The notes: generated by a model not told the origin, from the letters alone. A DNA stretch of 64,000 nt from Streptomyces sp. WM6386 (GCF_000972385.1 NZ_JXTE01000038.1:62001-126000); one strand, 5' to 3'. Numbered from the stretch's first letter, positions 27,236 to 36,943 are shown. A program made the numbers and translations.

Positions 27236-27554
27236 CCAAGGCGCACGCAGTCAGGCTCGTAGTCGCCGCGGTTCTCGTCGACTCCGTGGATCGTCCCCCG
27301 CTCGGCGGCGATCTCCTCGTCCAACAGGTCGAGGGCCTCTTGGACCTGGCCGTCCAACTCCAGTGCCGTCACCAAGGCGTTGCGGATGGAACGGGTTACA
27401 GGGCGCGCAGCAGGCGTACCGCTTCGGCCGGTTCGCCACTCTCGGCGAGGAACTGGGCAAGGATCGACCGGCAGCGATGGGGTCGGCGGCGCAGGCAGGC
27501 GGCAATCACGCCAGGAGCGAGGCCTTCCCGAGTGGAGCGGTCGCCCTGGGGGCG
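27236..27554 (-). pseudogene. Decayed TPR-protein fragments
   Basis: Two minus-strand fragments in different frames look like TPR repeats: ILAQFLAESGEPAEAVRLLR, ending in a stop, then NALVTALELDGQVQEALDLL. The frame break between them and the absence of a start suggest a broken gene, perhaps the end of a TPR regulator. No intact gene lies between the PepSY and alpha-galactosidase genes. Confidence 0.3.
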
Positions 27555-29717
27555 TCATCGCGCCGAGTCCACCGCGTCCGAGCCCAACCGGAGGAGAACG
27601 GCGGTGTTCTCACGCGGCAGTGAGACGGTGAGCAGCCCCGCGTCCGCGTCCCACTTCACGGCGGCGTCGGCTGTCGTGGGATGCAGCACCGTGGGCTGCA
27701 CGTGAGCGCCTCGCAGATGGGGGATGGTGAGGGTGCGGTCGGTGTCGGCGGATCCGTTCCGGTCGGGGCCGTTGGAGTCGGGCGTTCCGGCGTTGCCCGG
27801 TTCCCTCCTCCAGACAGTGAGGAACGTGGCGCCTTGACCTCGTAGTCCATGGGCGATCCAGGCGTCCTCCCAGGCGGGAAGCCCCAGAGGCCAGAACGGG
27901 TGCGCGCCGCCGAGCTCCGGCCGGAGCTCTTTGTAGACGGAGATGGCCGAGCGGACGAGGCCGGCCTGCTCTTCGCTCATCAGATTGATGAAGCCGGAGA
28001 GGTGGACGCGGCCGAGCAGCGCCCCGGTGAGGGTGAAGGCGATCTCGTCGAGGGTGTGGTCCGGCTGGGGGTAGGCCCAGACCGCGGCCTGCTCCGGCGT
28101 CACGGCGGTGGCGGCCGCGGCGGCGATGGGCGGGTAGCGCAGGAGGTCCTGCTGGTCGCTGGTGGACTGCAGCTGAGCCACGGCCAACTGCGCGTAATCC
28201 ATGCGCAGACCGCCCGACCCGCAGTTCTCCAGGACGAGATCGGGATGGCGGTCGAGGAGCGAGGCCATCCAGTCGAGGTGGGCGCGGTGGTGCCCGAGCA
28301 GACCGGCACCCGGGCTCTCGGAGCCGTTCTCCGTGCCGGGGCCGATGTTGATGTTGTAGTCGAGCTTCAGGTAGCCGACGCCCCACTCACCGACCAGCCG
28401 GTCCACGACCTCGTCGAGATGAGCGCGGGCGGCCGGGTGACGCAGGTCCAGGTGGTGCCGCCCGTGTTCGGTGACGCGCAGACCGCCGCGCCGGAAGAAC
28501 GCCTCGGGCGGCAGCGTGCCGGCCAGGGGGCTGCGGACGCCGACGACCTCGGGTTCGAGCCAGAGCCCCGGGGTCATCCCGTGCGCTCTGATGGCGTCCA
28601 GGACCTCCTGCAGACCGCCCGGGAAACGGCGGGCGGCGGGTTCCCACGCGCCGACGGCGTCCCACCAGCCCTGGGCGTCGTCGTCGTACCAGCCCGCGTC
28701 GATCACGAACACCTCGGCACCGGCCGCACCCGCCGCCTCGATCAGCGGCAGGAGGCGTTCCGTGGTGGGGTCGCCCATCAGGGTGTTCATGTAGTCGTTG
28801 TAGATCACCGGCAGCGCGCGGTGGTCGGGGTGAGCGCGGCGGATGCTGCGGCGGTAGTCGGTCAGTTCACCGAACGCCGCGTCCAGTCCGCCGGTCTCCG
28901 TGTGGACGAGGACGGCCGGGACGGTGTGGAACTCCTCGCCGGGGGCCAGGGTGTGGTGCCACTGGTGGTGGGCGTCGTCGGGGCCGAACAGTGCCACGTA
29001 GGCGGCGCCCTCGCGCTCACCGGTCTCGAAGCGCCAGCCTGCGCTGGACTCGATCTGCCACAGCCAGGCGCGGCCCTCGCTGTCGGTGAGGCCGGCCACG
29101 GGGAGGTGGCGGCCGGTGGACCAGCTTCCCTGCGAGTACCGCTCGAAGCAGCCCCGGCCTTCGTGGCCGTGGGCGGACCGGCTCAGCGGGACCACTCGCT
29201 TGCGGAAGGCGTCCTGGCGCCACCGGCATTCGGCGAGCCAGTCGTTGTCCGCCCAGTGCAGAGTCAGGTCGTCGAGACCGCCGCCCGCGTCGACGATGCC
29301 GCCGAGGGTCAGCGTGGAGACGCTCTCCAGCCGGAGCGCCGAGCCGCCCTCGTTGGCCAGGCGCACCCGGGCCCGTAGGAAACGGCTGCCCGGACGTGCT
29401 TCCAGGGTGACGTCGGCGGCCAGACCGGTCGCGGAGTCCGCCAGCCGGATCGTCGTACGCTCCCGGCCGCGGTCCTGGACCGTCTCATGGCTCAGATAGG
29501 TCAGGCGGTCACCGATGGCCGTCTCGATGAAGCGTTCTCCCGACCACATGCGTCCGTGGCCGGTGGCGGTGACCTCGACCAGGGGGACCAGGCCGGCCCA
29601 GTCCTGGCCGGGTCTGCCCAGTCTCACCGCTCCGTTGGCATCCATGACGGCGTGCAGGCCGAGTTCCGGATGCGACCAGACCCGGGACACCTCGGCAGCT
29701 TCGACGGCAGCGGTCAA
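27555..29717 (-). CDS. GH36 alpha-galactosidase
   Basis: This ~720-aa enzyme removes terminal alpha-galactose. The GH36/clan-D catalytic core is intact: EVFVIDAGWYDDD, GLWLEPEVVG, VGYLKLDYNINI with the nucleophile Asp, ENCGSGGLRMDY, and STSDQQD with the acid/base Asp. There is no signal peptide, so it acts on imported oligosaccharides. I prefer the TTG at 29717, preceded by GGAAGGGGA at 7 nt; an in-frame GTG at 29783 would add 22 residues but has no ribosome-binding site at normal spacing. It is divergent from a LacI gene and two operators, which probably control it along with the ABC importer. Confidence 0.92.
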   Translation of the reverse strand: MTAAVEAAEVSRVWSHPELGLHAVMDANGAVRLGRPGQDWAGLVPLVEVTATGHGRMWSGERFIETAIGDRLTYLSHETVQDRGRERTTIRLADSATGLAADVTLEARPGSRFLRARVRLANEGGSALRLESVSTLTLGGIVDAGGGLDDLTLHWADNDWLAECRWRQDAFRKRVVPLSRSAHGHEGRGCFERYSQGSWSTGRHLPVAGLTDSEGRAWLWQIESSAGWRFETGEREGAAYVALFGPDDAHHQWHHTLAPGEEFHTVPAVLVHTETGGLDAAFGELTDYRRSIRRAHPDHRALPVIYNDYMNTLMGDPTTERLLPLIEAAGAAGAEVFVIDAGWYDDDAQGWWDAVGAWEPAARRFPGGLQEVLDAIRAHGMTPGLWLEPEVVGVRSPLAGTLPPEAFFRRGGLRVTEHGRHHLDLRHPAARAHLDEVVDRLVGEWGVGYLKLDYNINIGPGTENGSESPGAGLLGHHRAHLDWMASLLDRHPDLVLENCGSGGLRMDYAQLAVAQLQSTSDQQDLLRYPPIAAAAATAVTPEQAAVWAYPQPDHTLDEIAFTLTGALLGRVHLSGFINLMSEEQAGLVRSAISVYKELRPELGGAHPFWPLGLPAWEDAWIAHGLRGQGATFLTVWRREPGNAGTPDSNGPDRNGSADTDRTLTIPHLRGAHVQPTVLHPTTADAAVKWDADAGLLTVSLPRENTAVLLRLGSDAVDSAR

Positions 29718-29850
29718 CGCGATTCCCCTTCCGGGATGTTCGGTCCTGCGGTTGGTTGTCGTGGAGCTGATCTGCGGATTCACCCTCGGGGCGGTGAGGA
29801 TGTGCCGCGCCGCGAATGTACCGGGGCGATAACCCCCCGGTTACGGTCTC

Positions 29851-29879
29851 TTGACGCCCACGTTGTGACCGCTCACAAT
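29851..29879 (+). promoter_or_regulatory. Probable leaderless promoter of the lacI-type gene
   Basis: TTGACG (29851-29856) and CACAAT (29874-29879) are spaced 17 nt. The predicted start falls at about 29886, the A of the ATG. No ribosome-binding site precedes that ATG. A leaderless message is therefore likely. Confidence 0.55.
29863..29878. promoter_or_regulatory. LacI-type operator 1, overlapping the -10 element
   Basis: TTGTGACCGCTCACAA is a 16-bp palindrome with a single mismatched pair. It covers the spacer and -10 of the lacI-type promoter, so binding would shut off that promoter, consistent with autoregulation. Confidence 0.65.
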
Positions 29880-29885
29880 CCTCGC

Positions 29886-30956
29886 ATGTCTGTGACCGGT
29901 CACACAAGGTCGGGCGGCCGCGCCGACCCCCCACAGGGGCAGCAGAAAGCTGCCAGCATTCGCGATGTCGCCCAGGCGGCGGGCGTCTCCTACCAGACCG
30001 TTTCGAGGGTCATCAACGGCCACCCGAACGTCCGGGAGGAGACGCGCCGGCGGGTGCAGGAAGCCATCGCCACCCTGGGCTTCAGGCGCAACGCCACCGC
30101 GTTCGCGCTGGCCAGTGGCGTGACCCGGTCGGTCACCGTCCTCACGTCGAACACGCTTCTCTACGGTTACGCAGCCACCCTGCAGGGCCTGGAGGAGGCG
30201 TCCCGTGCCGCGGGCTACACCCTTGGCGTGCGCGTCCTGACCCCCGAGGACGACCTGGACCGCACGATCGCCTCGGCCGCCGACGCCGGTGGCGGGCTGG
30301 TGGTCATCGGCTTCGACCGGCTCGGCGCAGCGGCCCTGGAGCGCGTACCGGCCCACATGCCGTGCGCGGCGGTGGTGGAAGCGCCACCCCAGGGACAGTC
30401 ACCCGGACTTCCCGCCGTGTGGGCCGACGACCGTGAGGCGGCCCGTGCCGCCACCGAGCACCTCCTCTCACTCGGGCACGACACCGTCCACTATGTGGCG
30501 ATTCCCACCTCGACCGGGACCCCGGGCTCGGTGGGACCGCGCGCGGAAGGCTGGCGCCAGGCCCTGGAAGCGGCCGGCGTCACGGCCCCCGAGCCGTCCG
30601 GCAAGGGGTGGGACGCCCAGGCCGGATACGAGGCCGGGAAGAAGCTCGCCGGGAACCGGGACGTCACCGCGATTCTCTGCGGCAACGACGACCTGGCGCT
30701 GGGTGTCCTGCGAGCCCTGCACCACGCGGGCCGGCGGGTTCCCGAGGACGTCAGCGTCATCGGATTCGACGACGCTCCGCACTCCGCATTCGTCACACCG
30801 TCCCTCACCACGGTCCGCATGGACTTCCAGGGGCTGGGCCGCACCGCGTTCGGGCTGCTGCGCACCCAGCTCGACACCGAACAGCAGGCACCCGCGCCGG
30901 TGCCGGCCGAACCCACCCTCGTCCTCCGGGAGAGTTCGGGTTCCCGAGAGACATAA
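29886..30956 (+). CDS. LacI-family transcription repressor (galactoside module)
   Basis: This 356-aa repressor has a ~25-residue N-terminal extension, the LacI helix-turn-helix (SIRDVAQAAGVSYQTVSRVI) with hinge (TLGFRRNATAFALASG), then a sugar-sensing domain (VSVIGFDDAPHSAFVTPSLT). Two palindromic operators flank its start. It probably represses itself, the divergent alpha-galactosidase and the following ABC importer until an alpha-galactoside is present. It is a different specificity from the first LacI in the window: the operator core is GTGACCGGTCAC rather than GAAGCGCTTC. Confidence 0.92.
   Translation: MSVTGHTRSGGRADPPQGQQKAASIRDVAQAAGVSYQTVSRVINGHPNVREETRRRVQEAIATLGFRRNATAFALASGVTRSVTVLTSNTLLYGYAATLQGLEEASRAAGYTLGVRVLTPEDDLDRTIASAADAGGGLVVIGFDRLGAAALERVPAHMPCAAVVEAPPQGQSPGLPAVWADDREAARAATEHLLSLGHDTVHYVAIPTSTGTPGSVGPRAEGWRQALEAAGVTAPEPSGKGWDAQAGYEAGKKLAGNRDVTAILCGNDDLALGVLRALHHAGRRVPEDVSVIGFDDAPHSAFVTPSLTTVRMDFQGLGRTAFGLLRTQLDTEQQAPAPVPAEPTLVLRESSGSRET
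29891..29904. promoter_or_regulatory. LacI-type operator 2 within the first codons
   Basis: TGTGACCGGTCACA is a perfect 14-bp palindrome starting at the second codon of the lacI-type gene. Its centre is 27 bp from operator 1, on a slightly different helical face. The two sites may be bound cooperatively, or operator 2 may serve the divergent alpha-galactosidase promoter. Confidence 0.6.
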
Positions 30957-31067
30957 GCCGCACCGGAAGCTCTCGTTCGCCCTCTCCCCAGGTCACCGTC
31001 CCGCAGCCGGCCCCCGCCTGGGCAGCACCGCTCCGCCTCCTTCCCCCTGAAGACCAAGGATCCCGCC

Positions 31068-32378
31068 ATGAGAAGAGCCGTCTCCGTCCTTGTCACCGCC
31101 TGTCTGCTCGGGCTGACCGCCACCGCCTGCAGCGACAGCACCGCCGGCGGCACCGGCGCCGCACCCGAGGGAACGGTCGACCCCACCGCGAACCTCAAGG
31201 GCGTCGAGCTCACCATGTGGACGGCCCAGAACAGCGTCGGACAGCCCAAGCAGGCCATCGAGGCGTTCGAGAAGGCCACCGGCGCCAAGATCAACACCGA
31301 GGTGATCCCCGACCCCTACGAGTCGAACGTCCCGACCAAGCTCGCCTCGGGCGTCAAGCCGGACCTGATGTTCTGGCAGCCCACGGGCAGCACACTGCCG
31401 TTCATCCAGCCGCAGCAGAACCTGCTCCAGCTCGACAACGAGGACTGGGTCCCCAAGCTCGGCAAGACGGAGAAGGGACTCGGCCAGGTCGACGGCCACC
31501 GCTACGCGGCCATCGTGACCAGCCCCGCGGTCCTCGGCATCTACTACAACAAGGACGTCTTCAAGGAGGCCGGCATCACCTCGATGCCCAAGAGCTACGA
31601 CGACCTCCTCGCCACCGCCCAGAAGATCAAGTCCAAGACGGGCACCGCCCCGTTCTTCGAGGTCGGCGGCGACAAGTGGCCCCTGCAGTGGCAGGTCCAG
31701 GTGCAGATGACCGACCTGCCGCAGACGTTCTGGGACAACCTGAACAAGAACAAGGACAGCTGGACCAACAAGGCCATCGTCGAGGCCATCACCAAGTACA
31801 AGACGAAGGTCCTCGACGGCGGCCTGGCGCAGAAGAACTACAAGACCGCCACGTTCGTCGACCAGGGCAAGGCGATCATGGACGGCAGCGCCGCGATGGC
31901 CCTCAACGTCACCTCGCTCCAGTCCCAGATACAGGCCACCTCCAGCACGGAGGAGATGGACAAGAAGCTGGGCTGGTTCCCCATCGCCAACAGCGCCGCC
32001 GGCGCCGAGTACTCGCCCGACCAGACCAACGGCGTCGTCGCCTTCAAGACCGGCGACACCAAGCGTCAGAACGCCGCCCGGCAGTTCCTGTCCTACTGGC
32101 TCGGCCAGGACTACCCGGACTACATCAAGGCGAACAAGCTCGTGTCGGTGCAGCCGTCGGTGCCCAACCCCGACGGGCTGCCGCAGACCGCGATCGCCCA
32201 GGCCGAGGCGCTGTCCACCGCCACCGGCGTCTTCCAGGTCAAGGCACTCACCGCGCCCGACATGCATCTCGCCCTCGCCGACATGATCTACGGCAAGAAG
32301 ACCCCCCAGCAGGTCGCCCAGGCCGCCCAGGACCAGTTCCAGCAGGTCCTCAAGGCGCGTGGTGTCTCCGGCTTCTGA
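31068..32378 (+). CDS. Sugar-binding lipoprotein of the galactoside ABC importer
   Basis: This 436-aa family-1 solute-binding lipoprotein has lipobox TATAC with Cys at residue 21. The mature protein has the usual two-lobe extracellular sugar-binding pattern (ELTMWTAQNS near the N-terminus; GIYYNKDVFKEAGI in the middle). It is 111 nt after the lacI-type gene and is followed by a strong hairpin before the permease genes. It probably delivers alpha-galactosides to the permeases; substrate inferred from the GH36 gene. Confidence 0.9.
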   Translation: MRRAVSVLVTACLLGLTATACSDSTAGGTGAAPEGTVDPTANLKGVELTMWTAQNSVGQPKQAIEAFEKATGAKINTEVIPDPYESNVPTKLASGVKPDLMFWQPTGSTLPFIQPQQNLLQLDNEDWVPKLGKTEKGLGQVDGHRYAAIVTSPAVLGIYYNKDVFKEAGITSMPKSYDDLLATAQKIKSKTGTAPFFEVGGDKWPLQWQVQVQMTDLPQTFWDNLNKNKDSWTNKAIVEAITKYKTKVLDGGLAQKNYKTATFVDQGKAIMDGSAAMALNVTSLQSQIQATSSTEEMDKKLGWFPIANSAAGAEYSPDQTNGVVAFKTGDTKRQNAARQFLSYWLGQDYPDYIKANKLVSVQPSVPNPDGLPQTAIAQAEALSTATGVFQVKALTAPDMHLALADMIYGKKTPQQVAQAAQDQFQQVLKARGVSGF

Positions 32379-32402
32379 CCGGCGTCCCTTCGCCAGCCCG
32401 TT

Positions 32403-32434
32403 CCCCGGGCCGCCCGTCGGCGGCGCGCCCGGGG
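32403..32434. terminator. Intra-operon hairpin between binding-protein and permease genes
   Basis: CCCCGGGC (32403-32410) pairs with GCCCGGGG (32427-32434), with further GC pairing inside the loop. Such hairpins often stabilise the binding-protein message or dampen read-through, giving more binding protein than permease. Confidence 0.5.
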
Positions 32435-32455
32435 CCCGTAACCGGAGGTAGGAAA

Positions 32456-33406
32456 GTGGTGGACACCGCCGCCAGGGGCGTCATAGAGCCCACGCGCGTG
32501 AAGGACCGGAGCGGCCCGCCCCGTCGCGGCCGGCGCACCCGGAAGAAGGCCAACCAGCCGTGGTGGTTCGCGCTTCCCGCGCTCGCCGTGTTCGGCGTGT
32601 TCTTCCTGCTGCCGAACCTGCTCAACTTCGTCTACCCGTTCACCGACTGGTCGGCGTTCCACCCGCAGATCAGTTTCGTGGGCCTGGACAACCTCAAGAC
32701 CATCCTCGACGACGGATCGATGCTGCGGGACATCCGCATCACCCTGGTGTACGCGGTCCTCGTGGCCCTCTTCCAGAACGGCTTCGGTCTCGGCCTCGCC
32801 CTGCTGCTGGAGCGGGACACCCGTTTCAACCGCTTCTTCCGCGCGGTCTTCTTCCTGCCCGTGCTGATCTCCGCCCTGGCCGTCGGCTACATCTTCAAGG
32901 CCCTGCTGGAGCAGGACGGGGCGCTCAACGGCGTGCTGTCCTCCCTCGCGGGACACCAGGTCGACACCCCCTGGCTGGGATCGACCACCTGGACCCTGGT
33001 CGTGGTGACCCTCATCCACGGCTGGAAATGGATGGGCCTGGCCATGCTCATCTACCTGGCGGGACTCAAGAGCATGCCCGACGACGTGCTGGAGGCCGCC
33101 CGCATCGACGGGGCCGGCGCCTGGCGCACCTTCTGGTCGATCCGGTTCCCGCTGCTGGCGCCCGCGGTGACGTTCAACGTGACCACCGCGCTGATCGGCT
33201 CCATGAACACCTTCGACATCGTCCAGGCCACCACCGCGGGCGGTCCCGGCAGCGAGACCGAAGTGTTCAACATCTACATGTTCCGCATCTTCGGCCAGGG
33301 TCTGTACGCCCAGGCGTCCGCGATGAGCCTGGTCCTCTTCCTCATCGTCGTCGTCCTCGCCGTACCCGTCATCGTCGGCCTGCGGCGGAGGGAGAACAAC
33401 CAGTGA
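32456..33406 (+). CDS. Carbohydrate ABC transporter permease (MalF type)
   Basis: This 316-aa channel subunit has a basic N-terminus (PRRGRRTRKKANQPW), six helices and the EAA loop (DVLEAARIDGAGAWRTFWSI). GTG 32456 follows GGAGG. Its stop overlaps the second permease start by 4 nt (GTGA). It pairs with that permease and the upstream lipoprotein to import oligosaccharide, with a shared ATPase from elsewhere. Confidence 0.92.
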   Translation: MVDTAARGVIEPTRVKDRSGPPRRGRRTRKKANQPWWFALPALAVFGVFFLLPNLLNFVYPFTDWSAFHPQISFVGLDNLKTILDDGSMLRDIRITLVYAVLVALFQNGFGLGLALLLERDTRFNRFFRAVFFLPVLISALAVGYIFKALLEQDGALNGVLSSLAGHQVDTPWLGSTTWTLVVVTLIHGWKWMGLAMLIYLAGLKSMPDDVLEAARIDGAGAWRTFWSIRFPLLAPAVTFNVTTALIGSMNTFDIVQATTAGGPGSETEVFNIYMFRIFGQGLYAQASAMSLVLFLIVVVLAVPVIVGLRRRENNQ

Positions 33407-34257
33407 CCGCCATGCCCGCGCTCGCCCCCGTACGCCGACGCCCCGTGCGATGGATCCAGCCCTTCGTCACCCTGGTCGTCGCGGCCGTCACCATCGGCAT
33501 CCCGCTCTGGCTCGTCGCGGTGACCTCCGTGAAGCCGCAGGCCGAGGCGATCAAACCCAACCTCTCGCTGCCGCACCACATGCAGGCCGCCGAGAACTAC
33601 CAGCAGACCTTCGACGAGGGCAAGATCGTCCAGGGGTTCGTCAACAGCGTGCTGGTCGTCGTCCCCTCCGTCGTGCTCGTCCTGCTGCTGGGCGCCGGCG
33701 CCGCATGGGTCTTCGCCCGCCGCAAGGGGCGCCTGGTCGGCACGCTGTACGCGCTGAGCATCAGCGGCCTGCTGCTCCCGCCCGCCGTCATCACCATCGT
33801 CATGGAGCTGCGCCAACTCGGCCTGGCGGGCACCCAGCTCGGCATGATCGCCGTCTACACCGGGATGTACCTCTCCACGTCGATCTTCTTCATGACCGGC
33901 TTCATCCGAAACCTCCCGGAGGAACTGGAGGAAGCCGCGCGCATGGACGGCGCGAGCCCGGCCCGGGTCTTCTTCCAGGTGATCCTGCCACTGCTGCGCC
34001 CGGTCATCGCCACCGCGACGATCATGGTGATGCTCTTCGCCTGGAGCGACATCTTCTACGCCTTCTTCGTGCTCGGCGGCGGGGAGAAGGCCACGCTCCC
34101 GCTCAACCTCTACCAGGTCGCCAACGCCCAGCTGTACCTGAACAACTGGCACCTCGTCTTCGCCTACGTCGTGATGATGAGCCTGCCGATGGTGGCGGTC
34201 TTCGTCATCGCGCAGCGCCGGATCGTCGCCGGCATCACCAGCGGCGCCGTCAAGTAG
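33403..34257 (+). CDS. Carbohydrate ABC transporter permease (MalG type)
   Basis: This 284-aa subunit has six helices and an EAA loop (ELEEAARMDGASPARVFFQV). Its GTG overlaps the previous stop, with GGAGGGAG just upstream. It is the last transport gene of this operon. The following hydrolase gene is 130 nt downstream, beyond a hairpin. Confidence 0.92.
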   Translation: MTAMPALAPVRRRPVRWIQPFVTLVVAAVTIGIPLWLVAVTSVKPQAEAIKPNLSLPHHMQAAENYQQTFDEGKIVQGFVNSVLVVVPSVVLVLLLGAGAAWVFARRKGRLVGTLYALSISGLLLPPAVITIVMELRQLGLAGTQLGMIAVYTGMYLSTSIFFMTGFIRNLPEELEEAARMDGASPARVFFQVILPLLRPVIATATIMVMLFAWSDIFYAFFVLGGGEKATLPLNLYQVANAQLYLNNWHLVFAYVVMMSLPMVAVFVIAQRRIVAGITSGAVK

Positions 34258-34273
34258 CCCACTCCCCTGATCT

Positions 34274-34301
34274 CCGGGGCGTGACTCCCCGCGCGCCCCG
34301 G
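34274..34301. terminator. Hairpin after the second permease gene
   Basis: CCGGGGCG (34274-34281) pairs with CGCCCCGG (34294-34301) across a 12-nt loop, 17 nt after the permease stop. It may end the transport transcript or reduce read-through into the hydrolase gene. Confidence 0.45.
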
Positions 34302-34387
34302 CCCCCACATCCGGGCCACCCGGTCCACCCGGGTCCCCGGGCCCACTCACGATCCTCCCGCAACGACGCGGGAGGCGGAGGACACAC

Positions 34388-36943
34388 ATGCCGCGAACCG
34401 AGCACGGATCACGCCACACCGCGCGTCTCATGGGGGCGATCGCCTTCACCGCCGCGCTGATCGGCACAGCCGTGACCGTTCCGTCCGCCCAGGCGGCCAC
34501 CACGCAGGTCACCGTCGACCTGGGCAGAACCACCGGCGACGTGATGCACGGAGCCAACGGAACGCTGTACGGGCTCAGTGACGACGGCGTCCCCGGTGAC
34601 GAGCTGGTCGCACCGCTGCACATGACCACCGTCATACAGAAGGCTCCCGACGGCGCTCAGCACCCCAACGGCGACGCTCTCGCGATCAAGAAGGGCTACG
34701 ACCGCAACGGCGGCGGCGAGGTCCACATCTACATGCAGGACGTCTACGCACAGTGGCCGTACGAGAACCTCGGTCTGAGCGACTACCTGGCCAAGGTCGA
34801 CACCATGGTCCGCAAGGTCGCGGCACGCCCCGACGCGGACGATTTCGTGTGGGTGCCGTTCAACGAACCCAACGGCAACTGGTACCCGGATCTGGGCAGT
34901 TCCGACACCACCAAGTACGCGAGCGCCCTGAGCAGGTTCCAGAGCGACTGGACCACCGTCTACCGGAAGATCCGCTCGATCATCCCCGACGCCCGGATAG
35001 CCGGCCCCAACGAGACCCACTACGACGCCAAGCTCATGGGCGACTTCTACCCATGGGCCAAGGCCAACGGCGTACTCCCGGACATCACGACCTGGCACGA
35101 ACTGGGCCCGGACTCCCTCAAGGACTTCGAGTCCCACCTCGCCGACTACCGGGCCATCGAGAAGAAGGCCCAGATCACCGAGCGGCCGGTCAGCATCAAC
35201 GAGTACGGCAACCGGCGTGACCAGTCCGTGCCCGGACAAATGGTCCAGTGGATGTCGATGTTCGAGCGCAACAAGGTCTACGCCGACCAGGCGTACTGGA
35301 ACATCGCCGGAAACCTCAACGACAACGCCGCCCAGACCAACATCCCCAACGGCACCTGGTGGCTGCTGCGCTGGTACGCGGGCCTGACCGGCAAGACCGT
35401 CGAGCTGGACCCACCGCAGCCCAACACGATCGACACCGTCCAGGGCATCGCCTCACTGGACACCTCTCGCAAGCAGGCCCAGGTACTGCTCGGCGGCACC
35501 TCCGGCGACGTGAACACCGTGATCCGCAACGTCCCCGAGCGCTTCGGCAAGAAAGTCAACGTCACCGTCGAGCGCATCGGCTGGAGCGGCTACGAGGGCG
35601 CCGCCGCGCCCAGCGTGGTGTCCCGCACCACCACCAAGGTCGCCCAGGACGGCAGCATCAACGTCCCGCTGACCGACCTGGACGCCATGTCGGCCTACCG
35701 CGTCACCGTCAACCCGGCCGGCAGCGGCTCGCCCACCGCGGCGAGCCTGCCCTGGTCCACGTCGTACGAGGCGGAGAACGCCACGATCACCAGCGGCAGG
35801 GTCTACTCCCAGGGCTCGCTGACCAACCCCTACGGCTTCGCCACCTCGGGCACCAAGGACGTCGGCAGCCTGAACCAGTCCGACAGCAGGGTCGCCTTCA
35901 CCGTCGACGTCCCGAAGACCGGCACGTACGACCTGGACGTCTTCTACGGCAACCAGTCCGGCGGGCCCGCCACCCAGACCCTCACAGTGGACGGCGGCTC
36001 ACCCCGGACCCTCACCTACGGGTCCACCCTGAACTGGACCTACCGCGCCACGGCGAGCACGCCCGTGTCCCTGACGGCCGGCACGCACACCCTGACCCTG
36101 TCCAAGGGCACGAACGAGGTCACCCTCGACAAGATCGACCTCACCGCGTCCAGGACCCCGGAATCCGTCTACCCCGCGGCCTACGCCGACATCAGCGGCT
36201 CCCCGACGTACGACTACAGCGCCTCCGGCATCAGCGGCGCCGGCGCCCTGGTGCTGGACCGCCGCGACAAGGCCGCCTTCGACGTCTACGCCCCGGCCGA
36301 CGGCTACTACACCGTGCACGCCCACTACGCCGCCACCGGCGACGCCACCCTGAGCATGGACGGCGCCGACGCCGTCGTCCTGTCCTCCACCCGGGGGCGC
36401 GTGAAGGACAAGGCCCTGCGGCTGTACCTGTCGGCGGGCAACAACCGCATCACCGCCGCCGTCCCGGGCAAGGGCAGTCTCACCCTGCGCGACCTGCGCG
36501 TCACCGGCGTGGTCAGCACCTCGGGGACCGAGGTCTACGAGGCCGAGGACGCCACCCCCGCCGGCACCGCGTCCGTCTCCGGCAACTCCTGGGCCTCCGG
36601 CGACAAATACGTCGGCCACATCGGCCTGGGTGCCGGCAACACCCTCACCTTCAAGGTGAACGCCCCCTCGGCCGGGCGCTACGTGATGAACGTGCGCTAC
36701 GCCAACAACGAGACCGCCGGGTCCGGGAACTACAACACCAACGTCGTCTCCCGGGCCGCGGGCATCACCGTCAACGACACCTCCCAGACGGTCGTGTTCC
36801 GCAACTCCTACAGCTGGTCCAACTTCTGGGACCTGCCGGTCCCGGTGACCCTCAAGGCCGGCGTCAACACCATCACCTTCGCCAACTCCGCGGCATACGC
36901 ACCGGACATCGACAAGGTGACCGTCGCACCGCTGAACGGCTGA
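34388..36943 (+). CDS. Secreted clan-A glycoside hydrolase with CBM35-like domains
   Basis: This 851-aa exoenzyme has a signal peptide (AQA cleavage at ~36), then a (beta/alpha)8 domain with the clan-A catalytic pair VWVPFNEPNG (acid/base Glu160) and SINEYGN (nucleophile Glu272). I cannot fix the GH family by eye; GH39-like is one possibility. A beta-sandwich follows, then CBM6/35-like modules opening SYEAENATITSG (about 456) and VYEAEDATPAG (about 717), with a less typical module between. It probably degrades a galactan or pectic polymer outside the cell, feeding the importer before it. A strong bidirectional hairpin ends the gene. Confidence 0.85.
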   Translation: MPRTEHGSRHTARLMGAIAFTAALIGTAVTVPSAQAATTQVTVDLGRTTGDVMHGANGTLYGLSDDGVPGDELVAPLHMTTVIQKAPDGAQHPNGDALAIKKGYDRNGGGEVHIYMQDVYAQWPYENLGLSDYLAKVDTMVRKVAARPDADDFVWVPFNEPNGNWYPDLGSSDTTKYASALSRFQSDWTTVYRKIRSIIPDARIAGPNETHYDAKLMGDFYPWAKANGVLPDITTWHELGPDSLKDFESHLADYRAIEKKAQITERPVSINEYGNRRDQSVPGQMVQWMSMFERNKVYADQAYWNIAGNLNDNAAQTNIPNGTWWLLRWYAGLTGKTVELDPPQPNTIDTVQGIASLDTSRKQAQVLLGGTSGDVNTVIRNVPERFGKKVNVTVERIGWSGYEGAAAPSVVSRTTTKVAQDGSINVPLTDLDAMSAYRVTVNPAGSGSPTAASLPWSTSYEAENATITSGRVYSQGSLTNPYGFATSGTKDVGSLNQSDSRVAFTVDVPKTGTYDLDVFYGNQSGGPATQTLTVDGGSPRTLTYGSTLNWTYRATASTPVSLTAGTHTLTLSKGTNEVTLDKIDLTASRTPESVYPAAYADISGSPTYDYSASGISGAGALVLDRRDKAAFDVYAPADGYYTVHAHYAATGDATLSMDGADAVVLSSTRGRVKDKALRLYLSAGNNRITAAVPGKGSLTLRDLRVTGVVSTSGTEVYEAEDATPAGTASVSGNSWASGDKYVGHIGLGAGNTLTFKVNAPSAGRYVMNVRYANNETAGSGNYNTNVVSRAAGITVNDTSQTVVFRNSYSWSNFWDLPVPVTLKAGVNTITFANSAAYAPDIDKVTVAPLNG

